Origin: an uncultured Lachnospiraceae bacterium
GTDB lineage: Bacteria > Bacillota > Clostridia > Lachnospirales > Lachnospiraceae
Reading direction: 5' to 3'
NCBI GenBank assembly: GCA_934292725.1
Contig: CAKQXY010000015.1
Location: forward strand, 1 to 64,000
DNA: 64,000 nucleotides
In this document: positions 1 to 8,448 of the stretch, in pieces
Layout: each line of letters starts with the position of its first letter
How positions within the stretch are numbered: the first letter of the stretch is position 1
Position numbers and translations under genes: made by a program
The notes under the pieces: model-generated
What the model saw: only the letters and a program-made list of their open reading frames with translations
What the model was told of the DNA's origin: nothing
Database searches by the model: none

Positions 1-293
1 TTTATTGTTGAACTACTCTTCATTTTTCGGAACACGAAAAACTCCAAGCAGTTCAACAGGCTAAAGCCTATAAATCAATCTTTGCATGGGAACATGCATA
101 ATAAAATGCGGTCAATGATTTTTCTGTTATTTCGGATAAGAAATGCTCATACAGGAACCGGATGGAACATGCCGATTCCAATGCCAGTATGGATAGTATC
201 AGCAGAAAAAGGGTATCTGCTGTCGGAACAGAAAAAGTTTCAAAATAAGCCAAAAAATATTAATGAAGTCTACCAATCAGAGTCTTTTCGTTG

Positions 294-381
294 TATAATG
301 TTTTTGTCGTACAGGGTCACTTTCCTTTGTAATGTTTTCGCAAATCCATTATACATCAGAAAGCCCTGTACGATATTTTTT
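294..381 (+). ncRNA. Candidate small structured RNA with its own -10 box and terminator
   Basis: A perfect TATAAT stands at 294-299. About seven bases later begins a long hairpin whose outer arms TCGTACAGGG (307-316) and CCCTGTACGA (364-373) pair perfectly. After a three-base bulge the stem continues with CTTTC against GAAAG. A run of seven T follows at 375-381. This arrangement could give a transcript of roughly 75 nt ending in its own terminator. No good -35 is seen and no family is recognised. It could instead be the terminator of a gene lost to the left. The rest of 1-463 holds no convincing gene. Confidence 0.3.
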
Positions 382-463
382 TATGAAAAGTTGTAAAGTG
401 GTGTTATATCAGAAAATGTATATTTTTGATATAATTATTTTGTTTTGATTGGAGGTTTGAGCA

Positions 464-928
464 TTGAGTAGAAAATCAGAAATAGAATTAACAAATATGT
501 GCCTCGTGTATAATGAATCATCGATTTTGGTTCAAGAAAAAGTAGGTACAAGACATCCGGGTGGCTTAGTATTTCCGGGAGGTCATGTTGAAGAAGGAGA
601 ATCATTAAGGGATTCTATTATTCGTGAGATTAAGGAAGAAACGGGACTTACTATTTCAAACCCGCAGCCTTGCGGATTTAAAGATTGGATACAAGAGGAC
701 GGCACAAGATACATAGTTCTATTGTATAAGACAAATCAATATTCTGGTGAGATAATTGAATCAGATGAAGGTAGGGTATTTTGGCTGAATAGAAACGATA
801 TTACGGATGCTAACTTAATATGGAACATGAGAGAACTACTTGAAATTTTTGAGTCTAATTATTATAGTGAGTTCTTTTTCAGAGTAGGTGTAGATATAAA
901 TCCAAATAAGAATAATCTGTTAGGGTAG
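464..928 (+). CDS. NUDIX hydrolase (8-oxo-dGTP diphosphatase-like)
   Basis: A 154-residue cytoplasmic NUDIX protein, expected to hydrolyse a nucleoside diphosphate linked to another moiety, with Mg2+. The NUDIX box is complete at residues 40-62: G, then E46, then REIKEETGL matching the REUXEEXGU signature. The start is a TTG, chosen because GGAGG lies eight bases upstream (451-455) and the box sits at the usual distance from the N terminus. MutT/YtkD-like nucleotide-pool cleaning is the usual assignment for this length, but the substrate cannot be read from sequence. It stands alone: no gene on the same strand is close. Confidence 0.85.
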   Translation: MSRKSEIELTNMCLVYNESSILVQEKVGTRHPGGLVFPGGHVEEGESLRDSIIREIKEETGLTISNPQPCGFKDWIQEDGTRYIVLLYKTNQYSGEIIESDEGRVFWLNRNDITDANLIWNMRELLEIFESNYYSEFFFRVGVDINPNKNNLLG

Positions 929-1189
929 AGGGGAAAGTTATGTCAGAAGTAATAATACTCAAGCAACCATGGGGACAGCCCCTTTGCCAGCCTCAGCAAA
1001 GTTTTATTCAATAAAAGCATGGGGTCACCTCCGTCTTGTTTGTACATTGATATGCTTGACATACGCCCACCGTTCAACCTGTGGGCTTTCCTGTCTGACT
1101 TTTTGACATGTACACTATCTATCATTATACTGTCGGTCACGTTGACTGACAACCGATAAAACGAAAGGCTATCGGTATTTATTTGTCAT
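929..1189. other. Intergenic stretch with hairpin and possible mobile-element debris
   Basis: No convincing gene. On the minus strand a GGAGGTGA ribosome binding site precedes an ATG but opens only about 25 codons of unrecognised sequence, which suggests the cut-off start of a lost gene. The segment CCATGGGGACAG (968-979) recurs on the minus strand at the edge of the GH13 gene near 4.15 kb, so it may belong to a short repeat. ACCGATA (1152-1158) and TATCGGT (1170-1176) form a small hairpin followed by a T-rich tail on the plus strand, a weak terminator candidate. Confidence 0.35.
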
Positions 1190-2956
1190 TTACTGCTTAA
1201 ATTCGCCTACCAACCACTTTAAAAGACTGGCTGCTTCATAAGTTGATTGATACATTACCCGCTCTCCTTCAGCATCTCCCATGCAAAAAAATCCATTTTT
1301 ATAATATGCGTTTAAAAGCATATCTTGAATTGACTGTTTTGCTTCTTCTGAAATAGAATATCCATTCTCGTGCAACAATTTCACTGCATGAAATGCTAAT
1401 GTTACTTTAAAAGACACACTTTGGTTGCTTATCTGTGCCAGTAATTGGTCAACATGATTACTTAATTGATTGACTAGCTCACTATTTTTCTCTTCTGTAT
1501 TGATAAGAAATTGCATAAACTCCGTAGAAAGATCAAATTCTTCATCATACGCCATCTGTCCATTAAAGTATTCCAACGTTTGCTTTTTTATTTTTTCCTG
1601 AACCGATTTTTCTATATTATATGGCCGATCCAAAATTTGAGACAACGTATATAATTGATTAACTGTTTTTAATTCCCTTAATCCCCATTGCTCAGAAGCC
1701 AATATAGTTTCCCATTGCTCATCCAAATACACATTTATATGCGATTTCAAGGAACTACTTTCCCAATCTATCTGATATTTTTGCAATAGCCTCATAATCT
1801 GTTCTAATTTCCATATTCCAATTTGCTGAAGATCAGATGCTTCATCCAATATCTTTTCACAATATGCTTCTGCATCATACGTGACAGATAGATCAAGTAA
1901 ATAAATTAACTCATCTGCATAATACGTTGCATTAAGATTCTCTTCATAAATACCAGGAGCAATATATTCTCCATCATCCAACAAGAATTGGTCAAATGCT
2001 AAAACTTCCTCATTGATCCAACACTGTTCATCAGTAAATAACTCACTTTGAACTAGTGTATATACAATCGAATATAAATTTACGTAGTCATATTCCCAAA
2101 ATAAATAATTATGAAATGTAATTTCATCCCCAAACAAATCTAATATTTGATCTCCACAGTCCATTAAGCTATATTCCATATGTTCACTAAGCTTTACCAT
2201 ATCCATTGCTATTGTGGGGATATCAGACATTTCATACGGCAATGCAGTTTCTTGCTTTTCATCTACTTGATTTAATACGTCTTCGTAATATTCTATTACT
2301 GCTCCAAAGTCTTGTAAATTGATTGGTATTGCATATGCATCCATAAGTTCATACAACATAGCATAACCACCATAATACGTTTCTTTATCTGCTTCTTTCC
2401 CCAATGCACTCTCAGAAGTCTTAATAATCCATTCATTAACCGGTTGAATATCTTCTCTAAGCTTTACCAACGTCATTACTGCATAATAGGTTGGTGCAAT
2501 TAAAGTTGGGTTTGAAAAATCAGCTAAATATTGGTAACATCCGTTTTCTTTATCATAGAGACTGTTTAAATAATCTACTATGGAAACACGCAAATCTGTA
2601 GGCAATTGTTCTACATCGTCGATCAACATTACCAAGCAATAAATATCTATTAAATTCCATCGACTTTTTTCTTTATTCTCCAAAGCTTCTATGCTATATG
2701 AAAGATCAGACAATTCTTTGCCTTCTTCCTGTCCAAGTAACTGTTTCATTCCTCGCAAATAATAGGTTGCATATGGATCTGCTATATCGTAGAAAAAATA
2801 ATTTGGTTCTCGAAAACCACCATCATCATTTACACTCTCTTGAATTTTCTGAATCATTTGTTGACTACTTTCCTGATTTTCATTAGTCGCGCCAAAAGCT
2901 TCTATGCACACTATCATTACTAATGTACTACAAATACTGATTCGTTTCCACTCCAT
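1190..2956 (-). CDS. Secreted hypothetical protein, probable helical toroid repeats
   Basis: A protein of 588 residues. An ATG at 2956 is preferred over an in-frame GTG 18 bases upstream, because the bases between them form the ribosome binding site (AGAGGGTGG). The N terminus has a basic start, a hydrophobic core and an AFGA-like cleavage site, so it is probably exported. Several segments follow the pattern of prenyltransferase/terpene-cyclase alpha-alpha repeats: DDGGF near the N terminus, ENGCYQYL in the first third and KNGFFCMG near the C terminus, each followed by an aromatic-rich helix. No catalytic motif is recognised and no lipobox is present. AT-rich compared with its neighbours, which may indicate acquisition. 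Function unknown. Confidence 0.65.
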   Translation of the reverse strand: MEWKRISICSTLVMIVCIEAFGATNENQESSQQMIQKIQESVNDDGGFREPNYFFYDIADPYATYYLRGMKQLLGQEEGKELSDLSYSIEALENKEKSRWNLIDIYCLVMLIDDVEQLPTDLRVSIVDYLNSLYDKENGCYQYLADFSNPTLIAPTYYAVMTLVKLREDIQPVNEWIIKTSESALGKEADKETYYGGYAMLYELMDAYAIPINLQDFGAVIEYYEDVLNQVDEKQETALPYEMSDIPTIAMDMVKLSEHMEYSLMDCGDQILDLFGDEITFHNYLFWEYDYVNLYSIVYTLVQSELFTDEQCWINEEVLAFDQFLLDDGEYIAPGIYEENLNATYYADELIYLLDLSVTYDAEAYCEKILDEASDLQQIGIWKLEQIMRLLQKYQIDWESSSLKSHINVYLDEQWETILASEQWGLRELKTVNQLYTLSQILDRPYNIEKSVQEKIKKQTLEYFNGQMAYDEEFDLSTEFMQFLINTEEKNSELVNQLSNHVDQLLAQISNQSVSFKVTLAFHAVKLLHENGYSISEEAKQSIQDMLLNAYYKNGFFCMGDAEGERVMYQSTYEAASLLKWLVGEFKQ

Positions 2957-3026
2957 ACATCCACCCTCTTTCACAAACTAATTTCTATCCTAACTAGCGT
3001 ACCGTTTCTTTATTATTTCAAACTTT

Positions 3027-3263
3027 TTATTCCTCGTCTGGCTTAAATTGATCTGGATACATATGGCTTCCCTCATAAATTAACCAATAGTCTTTCTGAT
3101 ATTTATCCCAAATGACAATCTCAAAATATCGGCATCTTCTCTTTCCACGTTCTGATGTCAGTCGAATCTTTCTTTTGCTGCATGCTGACAAGTGACGTAG
3201 CATTCCACCTTTCGTATATTCTTTTCCACAATATTTGCAAAAACCTTTTGTTTGAGTCGCCAT
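3027..3263 (-). CDS. Small zinc-finger protein, probably truncated
   Basis: 78 residues. A C2HC zinc finger lies near the start: CKYCGKEYTKGGMLRHLSAC. This head resembles the N terminus of Firmicute proteins that carry a plasmid pRiA4b ORF-3-like domain, where it is followed by the start of that domain (YFEIVIW...YWLIYE). Here the reading frame ends about 15 residues later, so the large C-terminal domain is missing. AGGGAAAGA precedes the ATG. It is either a decayed remnant or a small free-standing zinc-binding protein. Confidence 0.5.
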   Translation of the reverse strand: MATQTKGFCKYCGKEYTKGGMLRHLSACSKRKIRLTSERGKRRCRYFEIVIWDKYQKDYWLIYEGSHMYPDQFKPDEE

Positions 3264-3320
3264 TCTTTCCCTACTGTATAATTTTTATTTAATGTCAAAT
3301 CAGAATTTTCTTTACTCTTT

Positions 3321-3797
3321 TTACCCCAACATATCCCGAAACCAAACATCCTCCAACATATGATATACATGCTCGTTTGGTGTTCCTGCCCAAAGCTCTT
3401 TTTGTGAAAAATATTTTTTATTGTTTCTTCCAAGCATTTTTTCTGCAAATGCTCCAACTGCACGAGATCTTGACTGTCCGGCATAGCAATGAATTAACAG
3501 TATATCTACATCCATATGATTACGAATAAATGTGATAACAGAATCTGCCATTTTTTCATCAAACAACACAGCTCCTTTTGTTTCTTTCACAACATCATCA
3601 AAATATAATGTAAGAACACCTTTGCAGAATTTATTTTCCGAAAACGTAACGCCAAAACCACCTGTATGCGTATCCTGAATTGAGATAACCGCATAGGTAT
3701 CTTTTCTTTTTGCGTCCTCTTCGCATCCTGCTGGATAATAATGGTCCAGCACAAAATCAAATGCTTCATTCAATGATTTCACTAATACTCGCTTCAT
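3321..3797 (-). CDS. Protein tyrosine phosphatase-like protein
   Basis: 158 residues. The cysteine phosphatase signature HCX5R is present as HCYAGQSR at residues 103-110, giving Cys104 as nucleophile and Arg110 as phosphate binder. It follows a hydrophobic strand (ILLIHC), as in dual-specificity/PTP folds. A possible general acid Asp lies in the N-terminal half but cannot be fixed by eye. The internal ATG at 3797 is chosen over a longer frame starting at 3914 because GGGGAGA lies seven bases before it and the family normally begins with this MKR-type strand. No signal peptide, so cytoplasmic. Substrate unknown; protein tyrosine or phosphoinositide are both possible. Confidence 0.7.
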   Translation of the reverse strand: MKRVLVKSLNEAFDFVLDHYYPAGCEEDAKRKDTYAVISIQDTHTGGFGVTFSENKFCKGVLTLYFDDVVKETKGAVLFDEKMADSVITFIRNHMDVDILLIHCYAGQSRSRAVGAFAEKMLGRNNKKYFSQKELWAGTPNEHVYHMLEDVWFRDMLG

Positions 3798-3976
3798 TTG
3801 CCATTCTCCCCAATACCCATTTTTCAATAATTTTATTATAACATGCTTTCTACCCCTTGTCATTGAATTTATCATACTCTTCAATCTCGATATATCCCTT
3901 CTAAGCAAATCCACAAAATCACTAGAAATGGAAAAGAACCATAGGTGACAGGTACGATGGTTTGATTAGTGTCCCT

Positions 3977-4153
3977 GGTGGCTCAAGTTTGCAAACTTTT
4001 GTTCTTTCTCCGACTCTACTGTATTCTAATAAACACAAAAAAGCCTGAAAGCTCTTTTCTTGAACTTTCAGACTTTTTAATATCATGATATTGTGAGGGA
4101 CACATATCGAGCCAGTAGTGACACATTTTGAGCCACCGTCCCTGTCCCCATGG
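3977..4153. repeat. Inverted-repeat bounded intergenic element
   Basis: GGTGGCTCAA (3977-3986) and TTGAGCCACC (4128-4137) are perfect inverted arms about 140 bases apart. Each lies beside a GTCCCTG-type tract. The right side continues into GTCCCCATGG, abutting the GH13 stop codon, and shares CCATGGGGACAG with the segment at 968. It may be a small non-autonomous or REP-like element. No coding potential is seen in 3798-4153. Confidence 0.4.
4036..4078 (-). terminator. Rho-independent terminator after GH13
   Basis: CTGAAAG (4045-4051) pairs with CTTTCAG (4065-4071). Flanking A and T tracts on both sides extend the stem with one mismatch. On the minus strand a T run follows, so it closes the alpha-glucan operon about 75 bases after the GH13 stop. 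It could work in both directions. Confidence 0.7.
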
Positions 4154-5827
4154 TCATCGTGCGTACACTACAGCCTCATATGGTCTGAGCGTGGACTCGT
4201 CTGTATCCTTGTAATTCTGGATAAGGATGTTCTTTGCTGCATGAATCTTTTCCTGAATCTCTGCCGGGATGGCAACATTTGTGTCGGAATCGTTGCAAAG
4301 TACAAGCAGCTGTTTATCACCAAGTGTTCTGGTATATGCGTAAATCTGCGGATGATCTGGAATCAATACGTCGTACACACCGTCCACCATAACTTCGTTT
4401 GTATGGCGAAGTGCAATCAGCTTTTTATAATAAGCAAAAACAGAATCTGGATCGTTTACCTGCGCAGCTGCGTTGATTGTTTTGTAGTTTTTATTTACCT
4501 GAAGCCATGGTGTGCCTGATGTGAAGCCGCCATTTTCGGATGCATCCCACTGCATTGGTGTACGTGCATTATCACGTCCAACTGCCTTGATATAGCCCAT
4601 AACTGTTTCGGCCGGGATATTTTCTTTTGTTGTCAGCTCTTTGTAAGCATTGAGACTTTCAATATCACGATAATCTGCGATATTTTCCATGTAGGCATTT
4701 GTCATGCCAAGCTCCTCACCCTGGTATACATATGGCGTACCCTTCTGGAAATGAGTCATAGTTGCAAGCATCTTGGCTGACAGTTCACGGTACTGCTCAC
4801 TATCATTTCCAAAGCGTGAAACACATCTTGGCTGATCATGATTAGACAAAAACAAGCTGTTCCATGCGCATCCCTCTAAGTCCTTCTGCCACTTTGTAAA
4901 GTTTGCACGCAGCTCTGGCATAGTCATTGCCTCACCGTCCCACTTTCCATGATGGCACGGTTTCAGCGTACTTCCTGAAACATGCTCAAACTGGAAAATC
5001 ATATCAAGCTCGCTGCCATCAACGTTTGCATATTTCTTTGCCTGCTCAGCATTTACGCCTGGACACTCACCTACAGTAATCAAACGATACTTAGACAGCA
5101 CTTTTTCGTTCATCTCACGCAGATATTTGTGGATGTTTGGACCGTCACAGCTTGTATTTCCAGTGTAGCCATTTCCATTCTCCGGTCCATCCGGCAGACC
5201 CGGATACTTGGAAATCATACTGATTACATCCATACGGAAGCCATCGATTCCCTTGTCGCACCACCAGGTCATCATCTTAAAGACTTCATCGCGAACCTTC
5301 GGATTATCCCAGTTTAAATCTGGCTGCTTACGTGAGAAGGAGTGAAGATAAAACTGACCTACACTCTCTACATACTCCCATGCTGAACCACTAAAGCATG
5401 ACTCCCAGCGGTTAGGCGGGTTACCGTTTTTGTCAGGATCTGCCCACATATAATAATCGTGATACGGGTTATCCTTGCTCTTCTTGCTCTCAATAAACCA
5501 CTTATGCTCGTCAGAGGTGTGGTTAACAACAAGATCCATCATGATTTTTATATTAAGACGATGTGCCTTCTCCAGCACGCGGTCAAAATCGTCCATGGTT
5601 CCAAAATCGTCCATGATATCCTGATAATCACTGATATCATATCCATTATCATCATTAGGAGATTTATAAACTGGGGACATCCAGATCACATTAATGCCAA
5701 GCTCTGCCAGATAGTCAAGCTTCTCATAGATACCCTGTAAATCACCGATTCCATCTCCATTTGAATCCTTGAAGCTTCTCGGATAAATCTGATAAACTAC
5801 CGCATTTTTCCACCATTTTTCGTTCAT
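4154..5827 (-). CDS. malL: GH13 alpha-glucosidase, oligo-1,6-glucosidase type
   Basis: Cytoplasmic GH13 exo-glucosidase, about 557 residues, the full length of the oligo-1,6-glucosidase/trehalose-6-phosphate hydrolase group. Counting from an upstream in-frame ATG at 5836, region I is DLVVNH (101-106), the nucleophile Asp203 lies in GFRMDV, the acid/base Glu257 in TVGEC and the third acid Asp334 in SNHDQ. The residue after the nucleophile is Val, which in this family goes with alpha-1,6 rather than alpha-1,4 activity (known from isomaltase versus maltase comparisons). The ATG at 5827 is preferred because the AGAGG lies only two bases from the 5836 ATG. It is the last gene of the importer operon, after GH31, fitting isomalto-oligosaccharide use. 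Confidence 0.88.
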   Translation of the reverse strand: MNEKWWKNAVVYQIYPRSFKDSNGDGIGDLQGIYEKLDYLAELGINVIWMSPVYKSPNDDNGYDISDYQDIMDDFGTMDDFDRVLEKAHRLNIKIMMDLVVNHTSDEHKWFIESKKSKDNPYHDYYMWADPDKNGNPPNRWESCFSGSAWEYVESVGQFYLHSFSRKQPDLNWDNPKVRDEVFKMMTWWCDKGIDGFRMDVISMISKYPGLPDGPENGNGYTGNTSCDGPNIHKYLREMNEKVLSKYRLITVGECPGVNAEQAKKYANVDGSELDMIFQFEHVSGSTLKPCHHGKWDGEAMTMPELRANFTKWQKDLEGCAWNSLFLSNHDQPRCVSRFGNDSEQYRELSAKMLATMTHFQKGTPYVYQGEELGMTNAYMENIADYRDIESLNAYKELTTKENIPAETVMGYIKAVGRDNARTPMQWDASENGGFTSGTPWLQVNKNYKTINAAAQVNDPDSVFAYYKKLIALRHTNEVMVDGVYDVLIPDHPQIYAYTRTLGDKQLLVLCNDSDTNVAIPAEIQEKIHAAKNILIQNYKDTDESTLRPYEAVVYAR

Positions 5828-5887
5828 ATGCTTCATAACCTCTTTCTACTAAATATTTTGTTTTATTTTAACATGATACTTGCCACA

Positions 5888-5912
5888 GCTCGTGATTTGC
5901 CACGAGCCGGGC
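5888..5912. repeat. Short hairpin, possible degenerate copy of the window's repeat family
   Basis: GCTCGTG (5888-5894) and CACGAGC (5901-5907) form a seven-base stem between GH31 and GH13. CACGAGCCGGGC at 5901-5912 occurs identically inside the repeat element at 53098-53278. No T run follows, so it is not a classic terminator. Confidence 0.35.
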
Positions 5913-5932
5913 TTTGATTCTAACTTACATTC

Positions 5933-8284
5933 TTAATCCAGCGCTGTCAAGATCTCCTTCACTGCACCAAATACATCCTCTGGTGCATTAAGAAGAGTGA
6001 GCTGATCAAGCAAATATGCATCATTTCTTGCTCCCTTCTTCTGGGCGATTGCATAGATCTGCTCCTTTAAGCTAAACTCGATCTCTGCGCGATTTAACAG
6101 TTCGAATATACGCTCAACCGGATGATTATCAGCAAGTGCAGTATTGTATGTAACAACTGTAATCTCACTTTCAATATCCTGCATAGGAAGAATTACTGTT
6201 GTGCACTGCTTGTCGCTGTCGTAAGAAGTCTCAAGAGTCTCATATGTGCCATCTGCTTTCTTTTTCTGTGCCGTCATGCCTGGTGCTGTACCTGCAAATA
6301 CAAGTTCATATGCACGCTCTTTTGGCATTCCTTCCATCTTTATATTTTCTGGTGCAATCGTAAGAACAGCCTCATCGCCCCACTGATATGTAAATGTGGT
6401 TGAGCACCAAACATTATCTGTTGCTTCTTCATCAAGTCTAAAGCTTCCGTCTGCGCCTGCTGCTACGATAACCTTAAGAATATCTGGATTGTCAATCTTA
6501 TTGCCTGTTGTGCGCGCATCAAGTGTGACAATGGCACCTGCCTTTGCCAGTACCGGAATGCTGTCGAGACTGCGGTACAGCTCGATCTTACGATCTCCAT
6601 TGTAAACTGTTCCTGTAAACAAATCAATCCAGGTTCCCTCTGGAAGAAGTGTCATAACCTTACCCATTCTGGTAGCTGTGCTTATTGGCTGTGTGATCGG
6701 ATTTACAAGGATATCTGAGCCAAAATAGTACTCGTTCTTCATTCTAAATGCATCCCACTTGCCAGGATTCTGATAGTAAAGCGGCTGAATAAGCGGAATA
6801 CCTTCCTCGCTTGCTCTGCGGTTCATCGTATGAAGATATGGAATCATCTGATGACGCAGACGAAGGAACTTGTCCATAATGGTCTCAACTTCCTTGCGGT
6901 AACGCCACGGCTCTTTTCCGTTAAACTCGCTGCAGGAGCTGTGAAGACGCATAATCGGAGAGAATACACCAAGCTGCAGCCAGCGAAGTGCAAGCTCATC
7001 GTTTTTATAGCCCATCATGTGACCGCCGATATCATGGCTCCACCAGCCATAGCCGATGTTTGATGCTGTTGCAGTAAAGTAAGGCTGGAAATCTAATGAT
7101 TCCCATGTAATCACAGTGTCACCTGAAAATCCTACCGGATAACGATGGCTTCCCGGACCTGAATAGCGTGAGAAAATAAGTCCCTTTCCATCTTTTTTCT
7201 GACTGTGAAGTGTATGATAATGATTTAACATCCACAGCGGATCAAGACCTGGAATCGCAGTGTTGGTGCCCTGCTGCCAGTCAATCCACCAGAAATCAAC
7301 ACCAGTGTTTTTCTCAAGCTTCTCATAAACATATTTAAAATAGCCTTCAAGAAGCTTTCTGTTTGTGAAATCCATCAAAATTGGCTCGCCTTTTTCCTGA
7401 TCAACACCCATGTAGGTAGCAAATTCTGGGTAAAGATCCTCGAATGCACGCACACCGTCTGCCGGGTGATCGTTTAACGTTACTTTCATGCCTCTGTCGT
7501 GAAGGTTATCTGTAAAGCGCTTTGGATCTGGGAAATAATCCTTATTCCATGTATAGCCTGTCCAGCCTGTTCCATACTTTGGATCAACATCAGTCACATG
7601 CCAGTCCATGTCGATAACGCCAACAGTAAATGGAAGGTCTTCCTTTTCAAAACGATCCATAAGCTCCAAATATGATTTCTCAGTATATTTATAGTAGCGG
7701 CTCCACCAGTTTCCAAGTGCATATTTAGGAAGAATAGGTGTTGCGCCAGTTAATTTATAATAATCCTTCAGGCAGCCTAAATAATCAGTGCCATAGCCAA
7801 AGAAATAAAGATCTTCTGCCTCGATATCCTTTCGTGTCTCAATCCAGCCATCTTCTGCAAGAAGCATAGAACCCTTGTCGGAAATAACTGCCCAGCCCTC
7901 GAAGGAGAATAAGCCATCCTGTAATGGAATCTCACCGTTTGCCTCATCAAGTGTTCTGGTGGTTCCTTTTAAGTTATGGCCTTTATCACCATAGTGCCAT
8001 ACTGATGTGAATGCCACCATCTGATTTTTCAGCTCGACGCGCAGGTTATTTCCAGCAAATTTGCCGCCAGTGTAGACGAGTCTTGCCTTGTCAGTCTCAA
8101 TGATCAGCTCACCATTCTTCTCATTTACAGTGTATTCTGGCACATCAAAGGTTCTATTTACAACCATCTGAGTCTTCTTGTCTACAAACACACCTTTTTC
8201 GCTGTATTCCATACGAATCATGCTCGGTGTTAGTACGGTAAAACGATAATTTTCGCCCTGTACAATTGCATTTTTTACGTTCAT
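5933..8284 (-). CDS. GH31 alpha-glucosidase/alpha-xylosidase family enzyme
   Basis: 783 residues, no signal peptide, so it acts on imported sugar. An N-terminal beta domain (about 1-185) precedes the barrel. The nucleophile is Asp335 in WWIDWQQG and the acid/base is Asp389 in GFSGDT. Ro-type gut GH31 enzymes with similar motifs split alpha-1,6 and alpha-1,4 glucosides. The last 60 or so residues form an extra helical tail after the beta domains. AAGGAGG lies nine bases before the ATG. It sits between the YesM kinase and GH13 in the same direction; with the Val-type GH13 this suggests alpha-1,6-linked glucan oligosaccharides. Alpha-xylosides cannot be excluded. Confidence 0.88.
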   Translation of the reverse strand: MNVKNAIVQGENYRFTVLTPSMIRMEYSEKGVFVDKKTQMVVNRTFDVPEYTVNEKNGELIIETDKARLVYTGGKFAGNNLRVELKNQMVAFTSVWHYGDKGHNLKGTTRTLDEANGEIPLQDGLFSFEGWAVISDKGSMLLAEDGWIETRKDIEAEDLYFFGYGTDYLGCLKDYYKLTGATPILPKYALGNWWSRYYKYTEKSYLELMDRFEKEDLPFTVGVIDMDWHVTDVDPKYGTGWTGYTWNKDYFPDPKRFTDNLHDRGMKVTLNDHPADGVRAFEDLYPEFATYMGVDQEKGEPILMDFTNRKLLEGYFKYVYEKLEKNTGVDFWWIDWQQGTNTAIPGLDPLWMLNHYHTLHSQKKDGKGLIFSRYSGPGSHRYPVGFSGDTVITWESLDFQPYFTATASNIGYGWWSHDIGGHMMGYKNDELALRWLQLGVFSPIMRLHSSCSEFNGKEPWRYRKEVETIMDKFLRLRHQMIPYLHTMNRRASEEGIPLIQPLYYQNPGKWDAFRMKNEYYFGSDILVNPITQPISTATRMGKVMTLLPEGTWIDLFTGTVYNGDRKIELYRSLDSIPVLAKAGAIVTLDARTTGNKIDNPDILKVIVAAGADGSFRLDEEATDNVWCSTTFTYQWGDEAVLTIAPENIKMEGMPKERAYELVFAGTAPGMTAQKKKADGTYETLETSYDSDKQCTTVILPMQDIESEITVVTYNTALADNHPVERIFELLNRAEIEFSLKEQIYAIAQKKGARNDAYLLDQLTLLNAPEDVFGAVKEILTALD

Positions 8285-8448
8285 TTTTAATATCCTCCTT
8301 ATATTTTGATTCTCTGCTTTATTTCACTTGCTTTAGTATAAAGCATAATTCTACATATTTCTTGCAATATTTTTCCTATTTATAACACAATCCTGCTGTG
8401 TTGTGTTACCCGCTAGTATACGAAGAGGGCTTCACATTTCCCTATACT

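Noticed and set aside
82..396. Open frame of about 100 codons on the plus strand at the left edge
   Set aside because: No ribosome binding site, odd composition, and it runs through the hairpin at 307-373.
943..1152. Open frame of 69 codons on the minus strand
   Set aside because: No recognised similarity; only the internal GGAGGTGA-ATG looks gene-like, and it opens too short a frame. Described as debris instead.
8285..8448. Catabolite-repression (cre) site before GH31
   Set aside because: Scanned here and at other operon starts for TGNAANCGNTNNCA-like sequence; none was convincing by eye.
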